Positions 32,197 to 38,620 of a stretch of 38,620 nt of DNA are shown here, in pieces. The stretch is taken from assembly GCA_017533785.1 (NCBI GenBank), contig JAFWII010000037.1:1-38620 (forward strand), written 5' to 3'. The notes beneath the pieces were generated by a model. The model saw nothing but the letters and a program-made list of their open reading frames with translations, made no database searches and was not told where the DNA came from. A program made the position numbers and the translations under genes. This DNA comes from Erysipelotrichaceae bacterium (lineage in GTDB: Bacteria; Bacillota_I; Bacilli_A; Erysipelotrichales; Erysipelotrichaceae). The first letter of the stretch is position 1. Every line of letters starts with the position of its first letter.

Positions 32197-32934
32197 ATGC
32201 TGGAACTGAATAAGATCGATCATTGGCGAAGCAACCGGCTCCCCTTCTTCCTGAAAGCGGAGACTGGTTCGACCAATGTGGACTGTCGGGTATATGCGGA
32301 GGAATATGACGGAGACTTCATCTTTCTCGCGGAGAAACAAAATGCCGGAAGAGGACGGCGCGGACGGGATTTCTACTCGCCTGATCACGGATTCTACTTC
32401 TCGATGTGCGTCAACGCAGTCTCCGGCAAGGAGATCCTCTACACGCTCGTATGCGCCGTAGCCGCCGCTGAGGCGTTGGAAGGCTGCGGACAGAAAACGG
32501 AGATCAAATGGGTCAATGATCTGTATCAGAACGGAAAGAAAGCCGCCGGGATACTCTGCGAGGCGATCCGTTCAAATGAGGACTTCACACTGAAAAAAGT
32601 CATCATCGGGATCGGCATCAACGTTTCCGAAGACCCTTTCCCCGAGGAACTGAAAGACAAGGCCGTCCGGCTCGGAGGAATCGACCGGAACCAGCTTGCC
32701 GGACTTCTGTCAGACGCCTTGCTGAAATGGCTTGGTGCACCGGAGGAAGAAGTCCTCAGAGAATATAGACACCGCTCCTTTCTGATCGGCAGAGAAGTTC
32801 TTTACGAGATCAACGGCCGGGAAAAGAGCGGACGGGTCACAGATATCAACGAAAAGGGAAACCTTGTCGTCTTAACAGAGGAAGGCGAAGACGTGCTTGC
32901 CTCCGGAGAGATCTCCCTGAAAAACTGGAAATAA
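32197..32934 (+). CDS. birA: Biotin--protein ligase without the regulatory N-terminal domain
   Basis: A 245-residue ligase that joins biotin to the carrier lysine through biotinyl-AMP. The catalytic domain starts at once: TGSTNVDC binds biotin, GRGRRGRDFY (51-60) is the adenylate-binding loop, KWVNDLY (104-110) holds the catalytic lysine region and IGIGINV follows. A C-terminal SH3-like domain (GREVLYEINGREKSGRVTDI) completes it. The N-terminal winged helix of bifunctional BirA is absent, so it cannot repress biotin genes. The start at 32197 is preferred to GTG at 32173 because the domain begins there. Its target is probably the biotin carrier at 34861-35250. Confidence 0.92.
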   Translation: MLELNKIDHWRSNRLPFFLKAETGSTNVDCRVYAEEYDGDFIFLAEKQNAGRGRRGRDFYSPDHGFYFSMCVNAVSGKEILYTLVCAVAAAEALEGCGQKTEIKWVNDLYQNGKKAAGILCEAIRSNEDFTLKKVIIGIGINVSEDPFPEELKDKAVRLGGIDRNQLAGLLSDALLKWLGAPEEEVLREYRHRSFLIGREVLYEINGREKSGRVTDINEKGNLVVLTEEGEDVLASGEISLKNWK

Positions 32935-32974
32935 AAAAACCGGTAACTGCTGAAGCAGCCTCCGGCTTTTTTTA
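32932..32974. terminator. Bidirectional terminator between birA and bioY
   Basis: CCGG and CTGC / GCAG arms (32940-32965) with an internal mismatch and a four-base loop are flanked by A7 and T7 tracts, serving both convergent genes. Confidence 0.88.
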
Positions 32975-32992
32975 CGGGAAGGAAATGACTGA

Positions 32993-33550
32993 TTAGAATC
33001 GTCCGGGCGAAAAACGCCTGAGGGCGTCACGCAGAAGGAAGACGGTGATCATCTTGCAGGTGTCACCGAAAAGGAACGGAATGACACAGAGACCAAGAGA
33101 GGCCTTCAGATCCATCGTGGTAACATGCATGAACCAGACTGTGCCGAGAGCGTAGAGAACAGCGGTACCGATCACCATGCCGGCGATCAGCATCGTCTTG
33201 TTTTCCTTTTCGGCAAGCAGACCCGTCAGGTATGCCAGCGGCAGATAACCGACCAGATATCCGCCTGTCGGTCCGATCAGAATCGCGGCACCGGAAGAGT
33301 AATTGGCAAAGACCGGCATACCGACCATACCGAGGATCAGATAGATCAGGGTCGCCATTGTGCCCGTTTTTCTGCCCAAAACAGCGCCACACAGCATAAC
33401 ACCGAGAGTCGCCAGGGAGATCGGAACGAAATTTCCAAGCGGGATCGCGATCGGCGCAAGAGCGGAAATGATCGCTGCACCAAGCGCTGTCATTACCATC
33501 GCACGGATCTTTTCGCGTGAAGTCAACTGCGTTTTTTCAGTAAGTTGCAT
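32993..33550 (-). CDS. bioY: Biotin transporter substrate-binding subunit BioY
   Basis: A 185-residue, six-helix membrane protein, the biotin-specific S component of ECF transporters. FVPISLATLGVMLCGAVLG, PVFANYSSGAAILIGPTGGYLVGYLP and the FLFGDTCKM helix are diagnostic. Some BioY proteins work alone; others need EcfAT from elsewhere in the genome, which is not in this window. AAAGGA supports the ATG at 33550. It is the last gene of the decarboxylase operon, so biotin import is tied to the biotin enzyme. Confidence 0.93.
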   Translation of the reverse strand: MQLTEKTQLTSREKIRAMVMTALGAAIISALAPIAIPLGNFVPISLATLGVMLCGAVLGRKTGTMATLIYLILGMVGMPVFANYSSGAAILIGPTGGYLVGYLPLAYLTGLLAEKENKTMLIAGMVIGTAVLYALGTVWFMHVTTMDLKASLGLCVIPFLFGDTCKMITVFLLRDALRRFSPGRF

Positions 33551-33590
33551 GGGTATTCCTTTCGTTTGGAATGATTGATGAAAGATGCGG

Positions 33591-33611
33591 AAGGCGGCCA
33601 TAGGCCGCCTT
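33591..33611. terminator. Strong hairpin between mmdB and bioY
   Basis: AAGGCGGCC / GGCCGCCTT with a three-base loop. The minus-strand tail has only two T, so it more likely attenuates or protects the message than ends it. Confidence 0.5.
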
Positions 33612-33682
33612 TTGCTTAGCAAATATAAAGGTGGAAAGGGGAGTTTTATATCGCTAAGAAATCGTTGGACAGCAAGCAGAGA

Positions 33683-34849
33683 TTACTTGCCGAAGAAGAG
33701 TAAGAGCATACCGGCCGCGACCGCGGAACCGATAACGCCGGCAACGTTCGGGCCCATAGCATGCATGAGCAGGAAGTTAGACGGGTTGTATTTCTGTCCT
33801 TCCTTCTGGACGACACGGGCAGCCATCGGGACTGCGGAGACACCGGCAGCACCGATCAGCGGGTTTGTCTTGCCGCCATCGAGTTTGGACATCAGTTTTC
33901 CTAACAGGACACCACCGGCTGTACCGAGGGAGAACGCCAGGATACCGAGAACGATGATCTTGATCGTCTCAGCTCTTAAGAACATTTCCGCAGTTGCTTT
34001 CGCACCGACGGTAACACCTAAGAAGATGGAGATCATATACATCAGGGAGTTCTGGAGAGCACTTACCAGATGCGGAACGAGGCCGGATTCCTTGACGAGG
34101 TTACCGAGCATCAGCATGCCGATCAGCGGTGCGGCATCCGGGAGAAGCAGACAGACGAAGATCGTAACGATGATCGGGAACACGATCTTTTCGGTCTTGG
34201 AGACCGGACGGAGCTGTTCCATCTTGATCTTTCTTTCTTCTTCCGTTGTCAGCAGCTTCATGATCGGAGGCTGGATGACCGGAACCAAAGCCATGTAGGA
34301 GTAAGCGGCGATCGCAATCGCACCAAGGAAGTTCGGAGCGAGCTGGGAAGTCAGCAGCAGAGCTGTCGGGCCGTCCGCACCGCCGATGATACCGATGGAT
34401 GCAGCTTCCGGACCGGTGAAGCCCAGAGCGATCGCACCGAAGAAGGTGGTGAAGATACCGAGCTGAGCAGCTGCGCCAAGCAGCAGGCTCTTCGGGTTGG
34501 CAAGCAGCGGACCGAAGTCTGTGCCGGCACCGATACAGAGGAAGATCAGCGGCGGATAAATACCGAGATCGACACCCTGGTAGAGGTAGTAGAGAAGACC
34601 TCCTTTCGCAGATTCGGTTGCGTGGTCCATCAGGCCTGCCAGCGGCAGGTTGACCAGCAGCATACCGAACGCGATCGGGATCAGAAGATACGGTTCAAAG
34701 CCTTTATGGATTGCGAGCCAGAGAAAGAGACAGGCAAGGCAGATCATGACGAAGTGTCCCGGAAGCGGAATTCCGAAGAGCACCGTGTCTAAACGGAAGA
34801 TCTGTGAAAAGCCCGTACTCTCCCAGAAACCAAAGAGTATATCGAGCAT
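33683..34849 (-). CDS. mmdB: Sodium-pump subunit of a biotin-dependent decarboxylase (MmdB/OadB/MadB type)
   Basis: A 388-residue membrane protein that decarboxylates carboxybiotin and pumps Na+ outward. Around nine helices are visible. The key [14 protein letters not shown] motif contains the aspartate (equivalent to D203 of OadB) needed for Na+ binding and proton use. [34 protein letters not shown] and [18 protein letters not shown] are further signature segments. AGGAGG upstream supports the ATG at 34849. It lies after the carrier gene by 11 bases. The subunit is shared by oxaloacetate, glutaconyl-CoA, methylmalonyl-CoA and malonate decarboxylases, so it does not name the substrate. Confidence 0.95.
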   Translation of the reverse strand: MLDILFGFWESTGFSQIFRLDTVLFGIPLPGHFVMICLACLFLWLAIHKGFEPYLLIPIAFGMLLVNLPLAGLMDHATESAKGGLLYYLYQGVDLGIYPPLIFLCIGAGTDFGPLLANPKSLLLGAAAQLGIFTTFFGAIALGFTGPEAASIGIIGGADGPTALLLTSQLAPNFLGAIAIAAYSYMALVPVIQPPIMKLLTTEEERKIKMEQLRPVSKTEKIVFPIIVTIFVCLLLPDAAPLIGMLMLGNLVKESGLVPHLVSALQNSLMYMISIFLGVTVGAKATAEMFLRAETIKIIVLGILAFSLGTAGGVLLGKLMSKLDGGKTNPLIGAAGVSAVPMAARVVQKEGQKYNPSNFLLMHAMGPNVAGVIGSAVAAGMLLLFFGK

Positions 34850-34860
34850 TGGCTAACCTC

Positions 34861-35250
34861 CTAGCCGAGGGTTACCAGCGGATCACCAGCAGCTACAGAC
34901 TCGCCCTTATTGCACTTAACAGCGGTAACTGTGCCGTCAGCCGGAGCGACGATCTCGTTTTCCATCTTCATGGCTTCGATAACGACCAGTGTCTGACCAG
35001 CCTTGACGGAATCGCCAACCTTAACGTTTACGGACAGGACTGTACCCTGCAGCGGAGCGGTGACATCGCCCTGGGCAGCAGCCGCCTTCGGAGCAGCCTT
35101 CGGAGCAGCTTTCGGTGCCGGTGCTACCGGAGCCGGTGCTACCGGAGCGACCGGTGCAGTGACCGGAGCGGAAGCAACAGAACCAACTTCTTCAACTTCT
35201 ACGACATGTGCAACACCGTCAACGGTGATATTGAATTTTTTTACAGACAT
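34861..35250 (-). CDS. mmdC: Biotin carrier subunit of the decarboxylase
   Basis: A 129-residue protein with an N-terminal beta strand ([19 protein letters not shown]), an Ala/Pro-rich flexible linker (26-60) and a biotinyl domain. The biotinylated lysine is K95 in [11 protein letters not shown]. The linker lets biotin swing between the carboxyltransferase (MmdA) and the membrane pump (MmdB). In Veillonella parvula the equivalent is MmdC. BirA in this window would attach the biotin. Spacing is 20 bases behind mmdD. Confidence 0.94.
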   Translation of the reverse strand: MSVKKFNITVDGVAHVVEVEEVGSVASAPVTAPVAPVAPAPVAPAPKAAPKAAPKAAAAQGDVTAPLQGTVLSVNVKVGDSVKAGQTLVVIEAMKMENEIVAPADGTVTAVKCNKGESVAAGDPLVTLG

Positions 35251-35270
35251 TTTATTCTTTTACCTTTCTA

Positions 35271-35624
35271 TTATCTTAAGGATGAGCTGCGACTGATGCG
35301 GCTCCAATCGGATTCCTGGTTAAGAGGAGTGATGCTTTTGATGACGAATGAGTTTGTGCTCTTGCCGGTGGCGGCAGCGATTGCCGCAGCGACAATTGCA
35401 GTCAGAACGGTATCGTCTTCCGCTTCTGCTGTTACTGTTTCGGTCTCAACCGGTGCCGGCGCCGCTTTCACGGGTGCCGGTTCCGGTTTTTTCTGTGCGC
35501 CGTTGATGATTCTGGCGACGATATTGATAAGAACCGAGATAAGGAACAGAACGAAGAAGACGACAGCGATCGAGAATAAACAGACCGTGATTGCCTGAGG
35601 GATCGTTACTACATCTCCGTACAT
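35271..35624 (-). CDS. mmdD: OadG/MmdD-like small membrane subunit
   Basis: A 117-residue protein with one N-terminal membrane helix (VCLFSIAVVFFVLFLISVLI), a Pro/Ala/Glu-rich linker and a C-terminal VLTAIVAAAIAAATGKSTNSFVIK segment. OadG-type subunits hold the carboxyltransferase to the membrane pump. A 53-residue MmdE-like subunit is not apparent as a separate gene, but the C-terminal half here resembles it and may be a fusion. AAGGAG supports the start. It lies between mmdA and mmdC as in known mmd operons. Confidence 0.87.
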   Translation of the reverse strand: MYGDVVTIPQAITVCLFSIAVVFFVLFLISVLINIVARIINGAQKKPEPAPVKAAPAPVETETVTAEAEDDTVLTAIVAAAIAAATGKSTNSFVIKSITPLNQESDWSRISRSSSLR

Positions 35625-35633
35625 AACTTCTCC

Positions 35634-37181
35634 TTATAAAGGCATGTTGCCGTGTTTCTTTAACGGATGGGAAACTCTCTTGCCCTTCAGGGAAGCGAAT
35701 GCTTCGATGAGGTGTTTACGTGTCTCATGCGGCATGATGACATCGTCAACGTATCCTCTGGAAGCTGCGACATACGGGTTCATCATCAGATCCTGGTATT
35801 CACCGATCTTTTTCGCTCTTTCAGCGATCGGATCAGCAGCGTTCTTGATGTCCTTGGAGAAGATGATGTTGGCTGCGCCTTCTGCACCCATGACAGCGAT
35901 CTCAGTGTCCGGCCATGCGAGGACGACATCAGCGCCCAGGTGTTTGGAGCACATACCGATGTACGCGCCGCCGTAAGCCTTACGGGTGATCAGAGTGACC
36001 ATCGGTACACTTGCTTCTGAGTAAGCGTACAGCATCTTGGCGCCGTGACGGATGATGCCGCCGTGTTCCTGAGAAGTACCAGGCATGAAGCCAGGAACAT
36101 CTTCGATCGTCAGCATCGGGACGTTGAAGGAGTCACATGTGCGGATGAAGCGTGCTGCTTTATCTGCGCCGTTGATATCAAGGGAGCCGCCGATGACTTT
36201 CGGCTGGTTGGCGATGACGCCGATCGACTGTCCGTTCAGACGGATGAAGCCGGTGATGATGTTTTTAGCGTAGTGTTCCTGTGTTTCGAAGAAGACGCCG
36301 TTATCAGCCAGAGTGCGGATAACTTCCTTCATATCGTAGGCTTTACGCGGATTTTCCGGAACGATCGTATCCAGAGATTCGTCTTCGCGGTTCGGATCGT
36401 CGGAAGAAGCGTATTCCGGAGCAGTTTCGTTATTGTTCTGCGGCAGGTAGGACAGCAGTTCACGGATCTTGTTCAGGCAGGCGTCTTCGTTTTCGCAGGC
36501 AAAGTGCGCACAACCGGAAATGGAGTTATGAGCCATTGCGCCGCCGAGTTCGTTCGCGGTGACTTCCTCACCGGTAACGCTCTTGATGACAGCCGGTCCG
36601 GTGATGAACATCTGGGAAGTGTTCTCGACCATGAAGATGAAGTCTGTGATCGCCGGGGAGTAGACGGCTCCGCCTGCGCACGGTCCCATGATGACGGAGA
36701 TCTGCGGGATGACACCGGAAGCCATCGTGTTGTTCTTGAAGAGCCAGCCGTAACCAGCTAAGGCATCGACGCCTTCCTGAATACGGGCTCCGCCGGAGTC
36801 GTTGATGCAGATCATCGGAGCTCCGACTTTCAGCGCTGCCTGCTGGCATGCTGCGATCTTGGATGCATGCATTTCGCCTAAGGAACCGCCGACGACAGTG
36901 AAGTCCTGAGCTGCAGCATAGACAAGACGTCCGTTTACATAACCGTGACCGGTAACGACGCCGTCACCTGCGAGGTCTTTCTTTTCCATGCCGAAGTTCG
37001 AGCAGCGGTGCTTAACGAACATACCTGTTTCGACGAATGTGTTTTCATCGAAGAATTTCTCGAGTCTTTCTCTGGCGGTGTATTTACCGAGGGAATGCTG
37101 TTTTTCAATAGCTTTTTCGCCGCCGCCAAGAGCTAACTGCTCTTTTTTCTTAAGAAGTTCCTCCTGTTTTTTTGTTGGCAT
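35634..37181 (-). CDS. mmdA: Carboxyltransferase subunit of a biotin-dependent acyl-CoA decarboxylase (MmdA type)
   Basis: A 515-residue cytoplasmic carboxyltransferase that moves the carboxyl group of an acyl-CoA to biotin. Two crotonase-like halves are seen: GGSLGEMHASKIAACQQAA then INDSGGARIQEGVDALAGY and GPCAGGAVYSPAITDFIF in the first; VPGFMPGTSQEHGGIIRHG and RKAYGGAYIGMCSKHLGAD in the second. The length matches MmdA (about 510), not glutaconyl-CoA decarboxylase GcdA (about 585). The family's substrates are methylmalonyl-CoA, malonyl-CoA or related; the gene directly upstream suggests malonyl-CoA. The order mmdA-D-C-B is like Veillonella, where mmdE also lies in the set. The ATG is 17 bases after the mdcA-like stop. 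Confidence 0.94.
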   Translation of the reverse strand: MPTKKQEELLKKKEQLALGGGEKAIEKQHSLGKYTARERLEKFFDENTFVETGMFVKHRCSNFGMEKKDLAGDGVVTGHGYVNGRLVYAAAQDFTVVGGSLGEMHASKIAACQQAALKVGAPMICINDSGGARIQEGVDALAGYGWLFKNNTMASGVIPQISVIMGPCAGGAVYSPAITDFIFMVENTSQMFITGPAVIKSVTGEEVTANELGGAMAHNSISGCAHFACENEDACLNKIRELLSYLPQNNNETAPEYASSDDPNREDESLDTIVPENPRKAYDMKEVIRTLADNGVFFETQEHYAKNIITGFIRLNGQSIGVIANQPKVIGGSLDINGADKAARFIRTCDSFNVPMLTIEDVPGFMPGTSQEHGGIIRHGAKMLYAYSEASVPMVTLITRKAYGGAYIGMCSKHLGADVVLAWPDTEIAVMGAEGAANIIFSKDIKNAADPIAERAKKIGEYQDLMMNPYVAASRGYVDDVIMPHETRKHLIEAFASLKGKRVSHPLKKHGNMPL

Positions 37182-37197
37182 TATTCTTTGTCCTTTC

Positions 37198-38620
37198 TTA
37201 TTTGTTTTCTTCCGGCTTGTACTTCAGTTTTTCCGGAATCTCATAGAGACCGCCGGAGATCTCTGCGATCTCTTCGAGAGACTTAGCGGCAAGCAGGTCT
37301 TTATTTGCGCGCTTCGGATCGATGCCCAGATCTTCCGGTAACGCGACTTTGCCCTGACGGCGCAGTGTTTCGAGTTCGGAAGCAGAGACAGTATCTCCAA
37401 GCGGAGTGCCCTGAGCGACAGCGCCCATGAGTTTCGCCTTTTCGGCTTTGTTCTGAGCTGTGTAGAGGTAAGCGATACCCTGTTCGGTTACAACATGGGT
37501 CACGTCTTCGCCGTACATCATGACCGGAGTGGAATCCATACCGGCATCCTTGCCGATCTTGACAGCATCCAGTTCCGGAACGAATGCCGGACCGAATTTG
37601 GAAGCGGACTTGACCATCTGGACGACCAGTTTACGGCCGGAGATGAGTGAACCGTTGCCCGGTGCCATATCTCTCCAGGCTTTTGTCGTATGACGGCGGC
37701 CGCCTGTGGAGTTGCCCATGTTCGGAGCGCCGCCGAATCCGGATAAGCGTCCGTTGGTAACAGTAGAGGAGTTCGCTTCGTAGTCCATCTGCAGAGTTCC
37801 GCCTAAGAACAGGTCCATGCCGTAGAGGCCGGCGCACTGTGCATAGGCACGGTTGGAACGCAGAGAACCATCCTTACCGGTGAAGAAGATATCGGAATGA
37901 GCTCTTGTGTATTTCTCCATACCGACTTCGCCGCCGAACGCGCAGATCGACTGGACCCAGCCGTCTTCGATCGCCGGGATCAGTGTCGGATGCGGGTTCA
38001 GGACCCAGTTGGTGCAGATCTTGCCCTTCAGGCCAAGTTCGTTACCGTAAGTCGGGAGCAGCAGTTCGATGGCACAGCCGTTGAAACCGATGCCGTGGTT
38101 CAGGGTTTTGACTTCGTGCTTTGCGTAGATGCCCTTGATCGTCATCATAGCCTGGAGGATATGAGCATCCTGGATCTTGCGCGGATCTCTGGTGAAGAGC
38201 GGGACCATCGGGTACGGCTTGTCGGCCTTGACGATGAAATCGACCCAGTCAGACGGGATATCGACACGCGGAAGATCCGCTGTATCGACGATATCGTTGA
38301 CCTGTGCGATGACGATGCCGTTCTTGAATGCGGCAGCTTCGGTGATCATCGGAGTGTCTTCAGTATTGAAACCTGTGTAAAGGTTGCCGTTTCTGTCCGC
38401 TTTATCAGCGGCGATCAGGCAGACATTCGGGATCAGGTCGACGTACATACGGGAGTAAAGCTCAAGATATGTGTGGATCGCACCGATCTTCAGCTTGTGA
38501 GCAGCCAGCATCTGGGAAAGCTGAACGCTCTGTACGCCGGCGAAAGCGAAGTTGACCTCTTCGGCGATGCCTTCTTCAAAGAGCTGAAGGTGTTCGTCAC
38601 GGGAGATCGAAGGAATGATC
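37198..38620 (-). CDS. mdcA: Malonate:acetyl-thioester transferase-like protein (MdcA/MadA type), N-terminus outside window
   Basis: The frame stays open from the stop at 37198 through the window edge, giving 473 visible codons of a protein expected to be about 550 residues. Any start near 38511 would be internal. Recognisable family pieces are GAIHTYLELYSRMYVDLIPN, FFTGKDGSLRSNRAYAQCAG, GRLSGFGGAPNMGNSTGGRR and YGEDVTHVVTEQGIAYLY. This is the alpha subunit of malonate decarboxylases, which swaps acetyl and malonyl groups between a thioester carrier and free acids. In classical systems the carrier is a dedicated ACP; enzymes of this type are also known to act as malonate CoA-transferase. It is the first visible gene of the operon with mmdA-D-C-B and bioY. 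Confidence 0.87.
   Translation of the reverse strand, partial: IIPSISRDEHLQLFEEGIAEEVNFAFAGVQSVQLSQMLAAHKLKIGAIHTYLELYSRMYVDLIPNVCLIAADKADRNGNLYTGFNTEDTPMITEAAAFKNGIVIAQVNDIVDTADLPRVDIPSDWVDFIVKADKPYPMVPLFTRDPRKIQDAHILQAMMTIKGIYAKHEVKTLNHGIGFNGCAIELLLPTYGNELGLKGKICTNWVLNPHPTLIPAIEDGWVQSICAFGGEVGMEKYTRAHSDIFFTGKDGSLRSNRAYAQCAGLYGMDLFLGGTLQMDYEANSSTVTNGRLSGFGGAPNMGNSTGGRRHTTKAWRDMAPGNGSLISGRKLVVQMVKSASKFGPAFVPELDAVKIGKDAGMDSTPVMMYGEDVTHVVTEQGIAYLYTAQNKAEKAKLMGAVAQGTPLGDTVSASELETLRRQGKVALPEDLGIDPKRANKDLLAAKSLEEIAEISGGLYEIPEKLKYKPEENK

Noticed and set aside
35634..37181. Assignment of the carboxyltransferase as glutaconyl-CoA decarboxylase alpha.
   Set aside because: GcdA is about 70 residues longer, and no glutaconate transferase or hydroxyglutaryl-CoA dehydratase genes are present.

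Overview
The window looks like a piece of a low-to-mid GC Gram-positive anaerobe (Bacillota). An Erysipelotrichia-like lineage is my best guess, not proven. The support is lipobox lipoproteins, a streptococcal Ami-type oligopeptide transporter, KtrAB potassium uptake, a membrane-anchored C11 peptidase, biotin-dependent sodium-pump decarboxylase genes, strong AGGAGG ribosome sites and the standard code. No tRNA, rRNA or CRISPR was seen. Most genes lie on the minus strand; plus-strand genes are confined to 168-3371, 10826-11476 and 32197-32934.

Layout. 1-141: a chain of hairpins that looks like the right end of an IS200/IS605-type element (3' end of tnpB plus its guide-RNA scaffold), abutting a glycosyltransferase gene. 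168-3371: plus-strand cluster (GT2 glycosyltransferase, PNPOx-like flavoprotein, low-molecular-weight tyrosine phosphatase, family 6 uracil/hypoxanthine-DNA glycosylase, secreted protein of unknown function). 3405-5518: TetR regulator, alpha/beta hydrolase and ICMT-like membrane methyltransferase as one operon. 5645-7829: YcaQ-like DNA glycosylase and the rplM-rpsI operon. 8006-10657: large membrane-anchored clostripain-family protein. 10826-12754: HAD phosphatase, then MadL/MadM malonate carrier genes. 12998-14609: lipoprotein and a divergent ApbE-like membrane protein. 14680-22271: a complete Ami-type oligopeptide transporter (oppA-B-C-D-F order in transcription). 22646-24648: KtrA/KtrB. 24729-28093: GH5 glycosidase, ElaA-like acetyltransferase, MntP, VanZ-RDD protein. 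28156-32051: ATC-hydrolase-like pair, methyltransferase, nitroreductase, Xaa-Pro peptidase, Rrf2 regulator. 32197-38620: biotin ligase, biotin transporter BioY and a sodium-translocating acyl-CoA decarboxylase operon preceded by a malonate:CoA-transferase-like gene that runs off the right edge.

How it fits together. The most striking protein is the oligopeptide-binding lipoprotein (20202-22271). Its first ~100 mature residues look like the segment normally found at the C-terminus of AmiA/OppA proteins, and its own C-terminus stops where that segment should begin, so it appears to be a natural circular permutation. Its partner ATPase OppD carries a ~245-residue charged, coiled-coil-rich insertion between Walker A and the Q-loop. 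Separately, MadLM plus the MdcA-like transferase, an Mmd-type decarboxylase and biotin supply genes suggest a malonate-driven sodium pump that works on CoA thioesters rather than on a dedicated acyl carrier protein. Three genes also sit directly behind extended -10 promoters with no ribosome site and may be leaderless.
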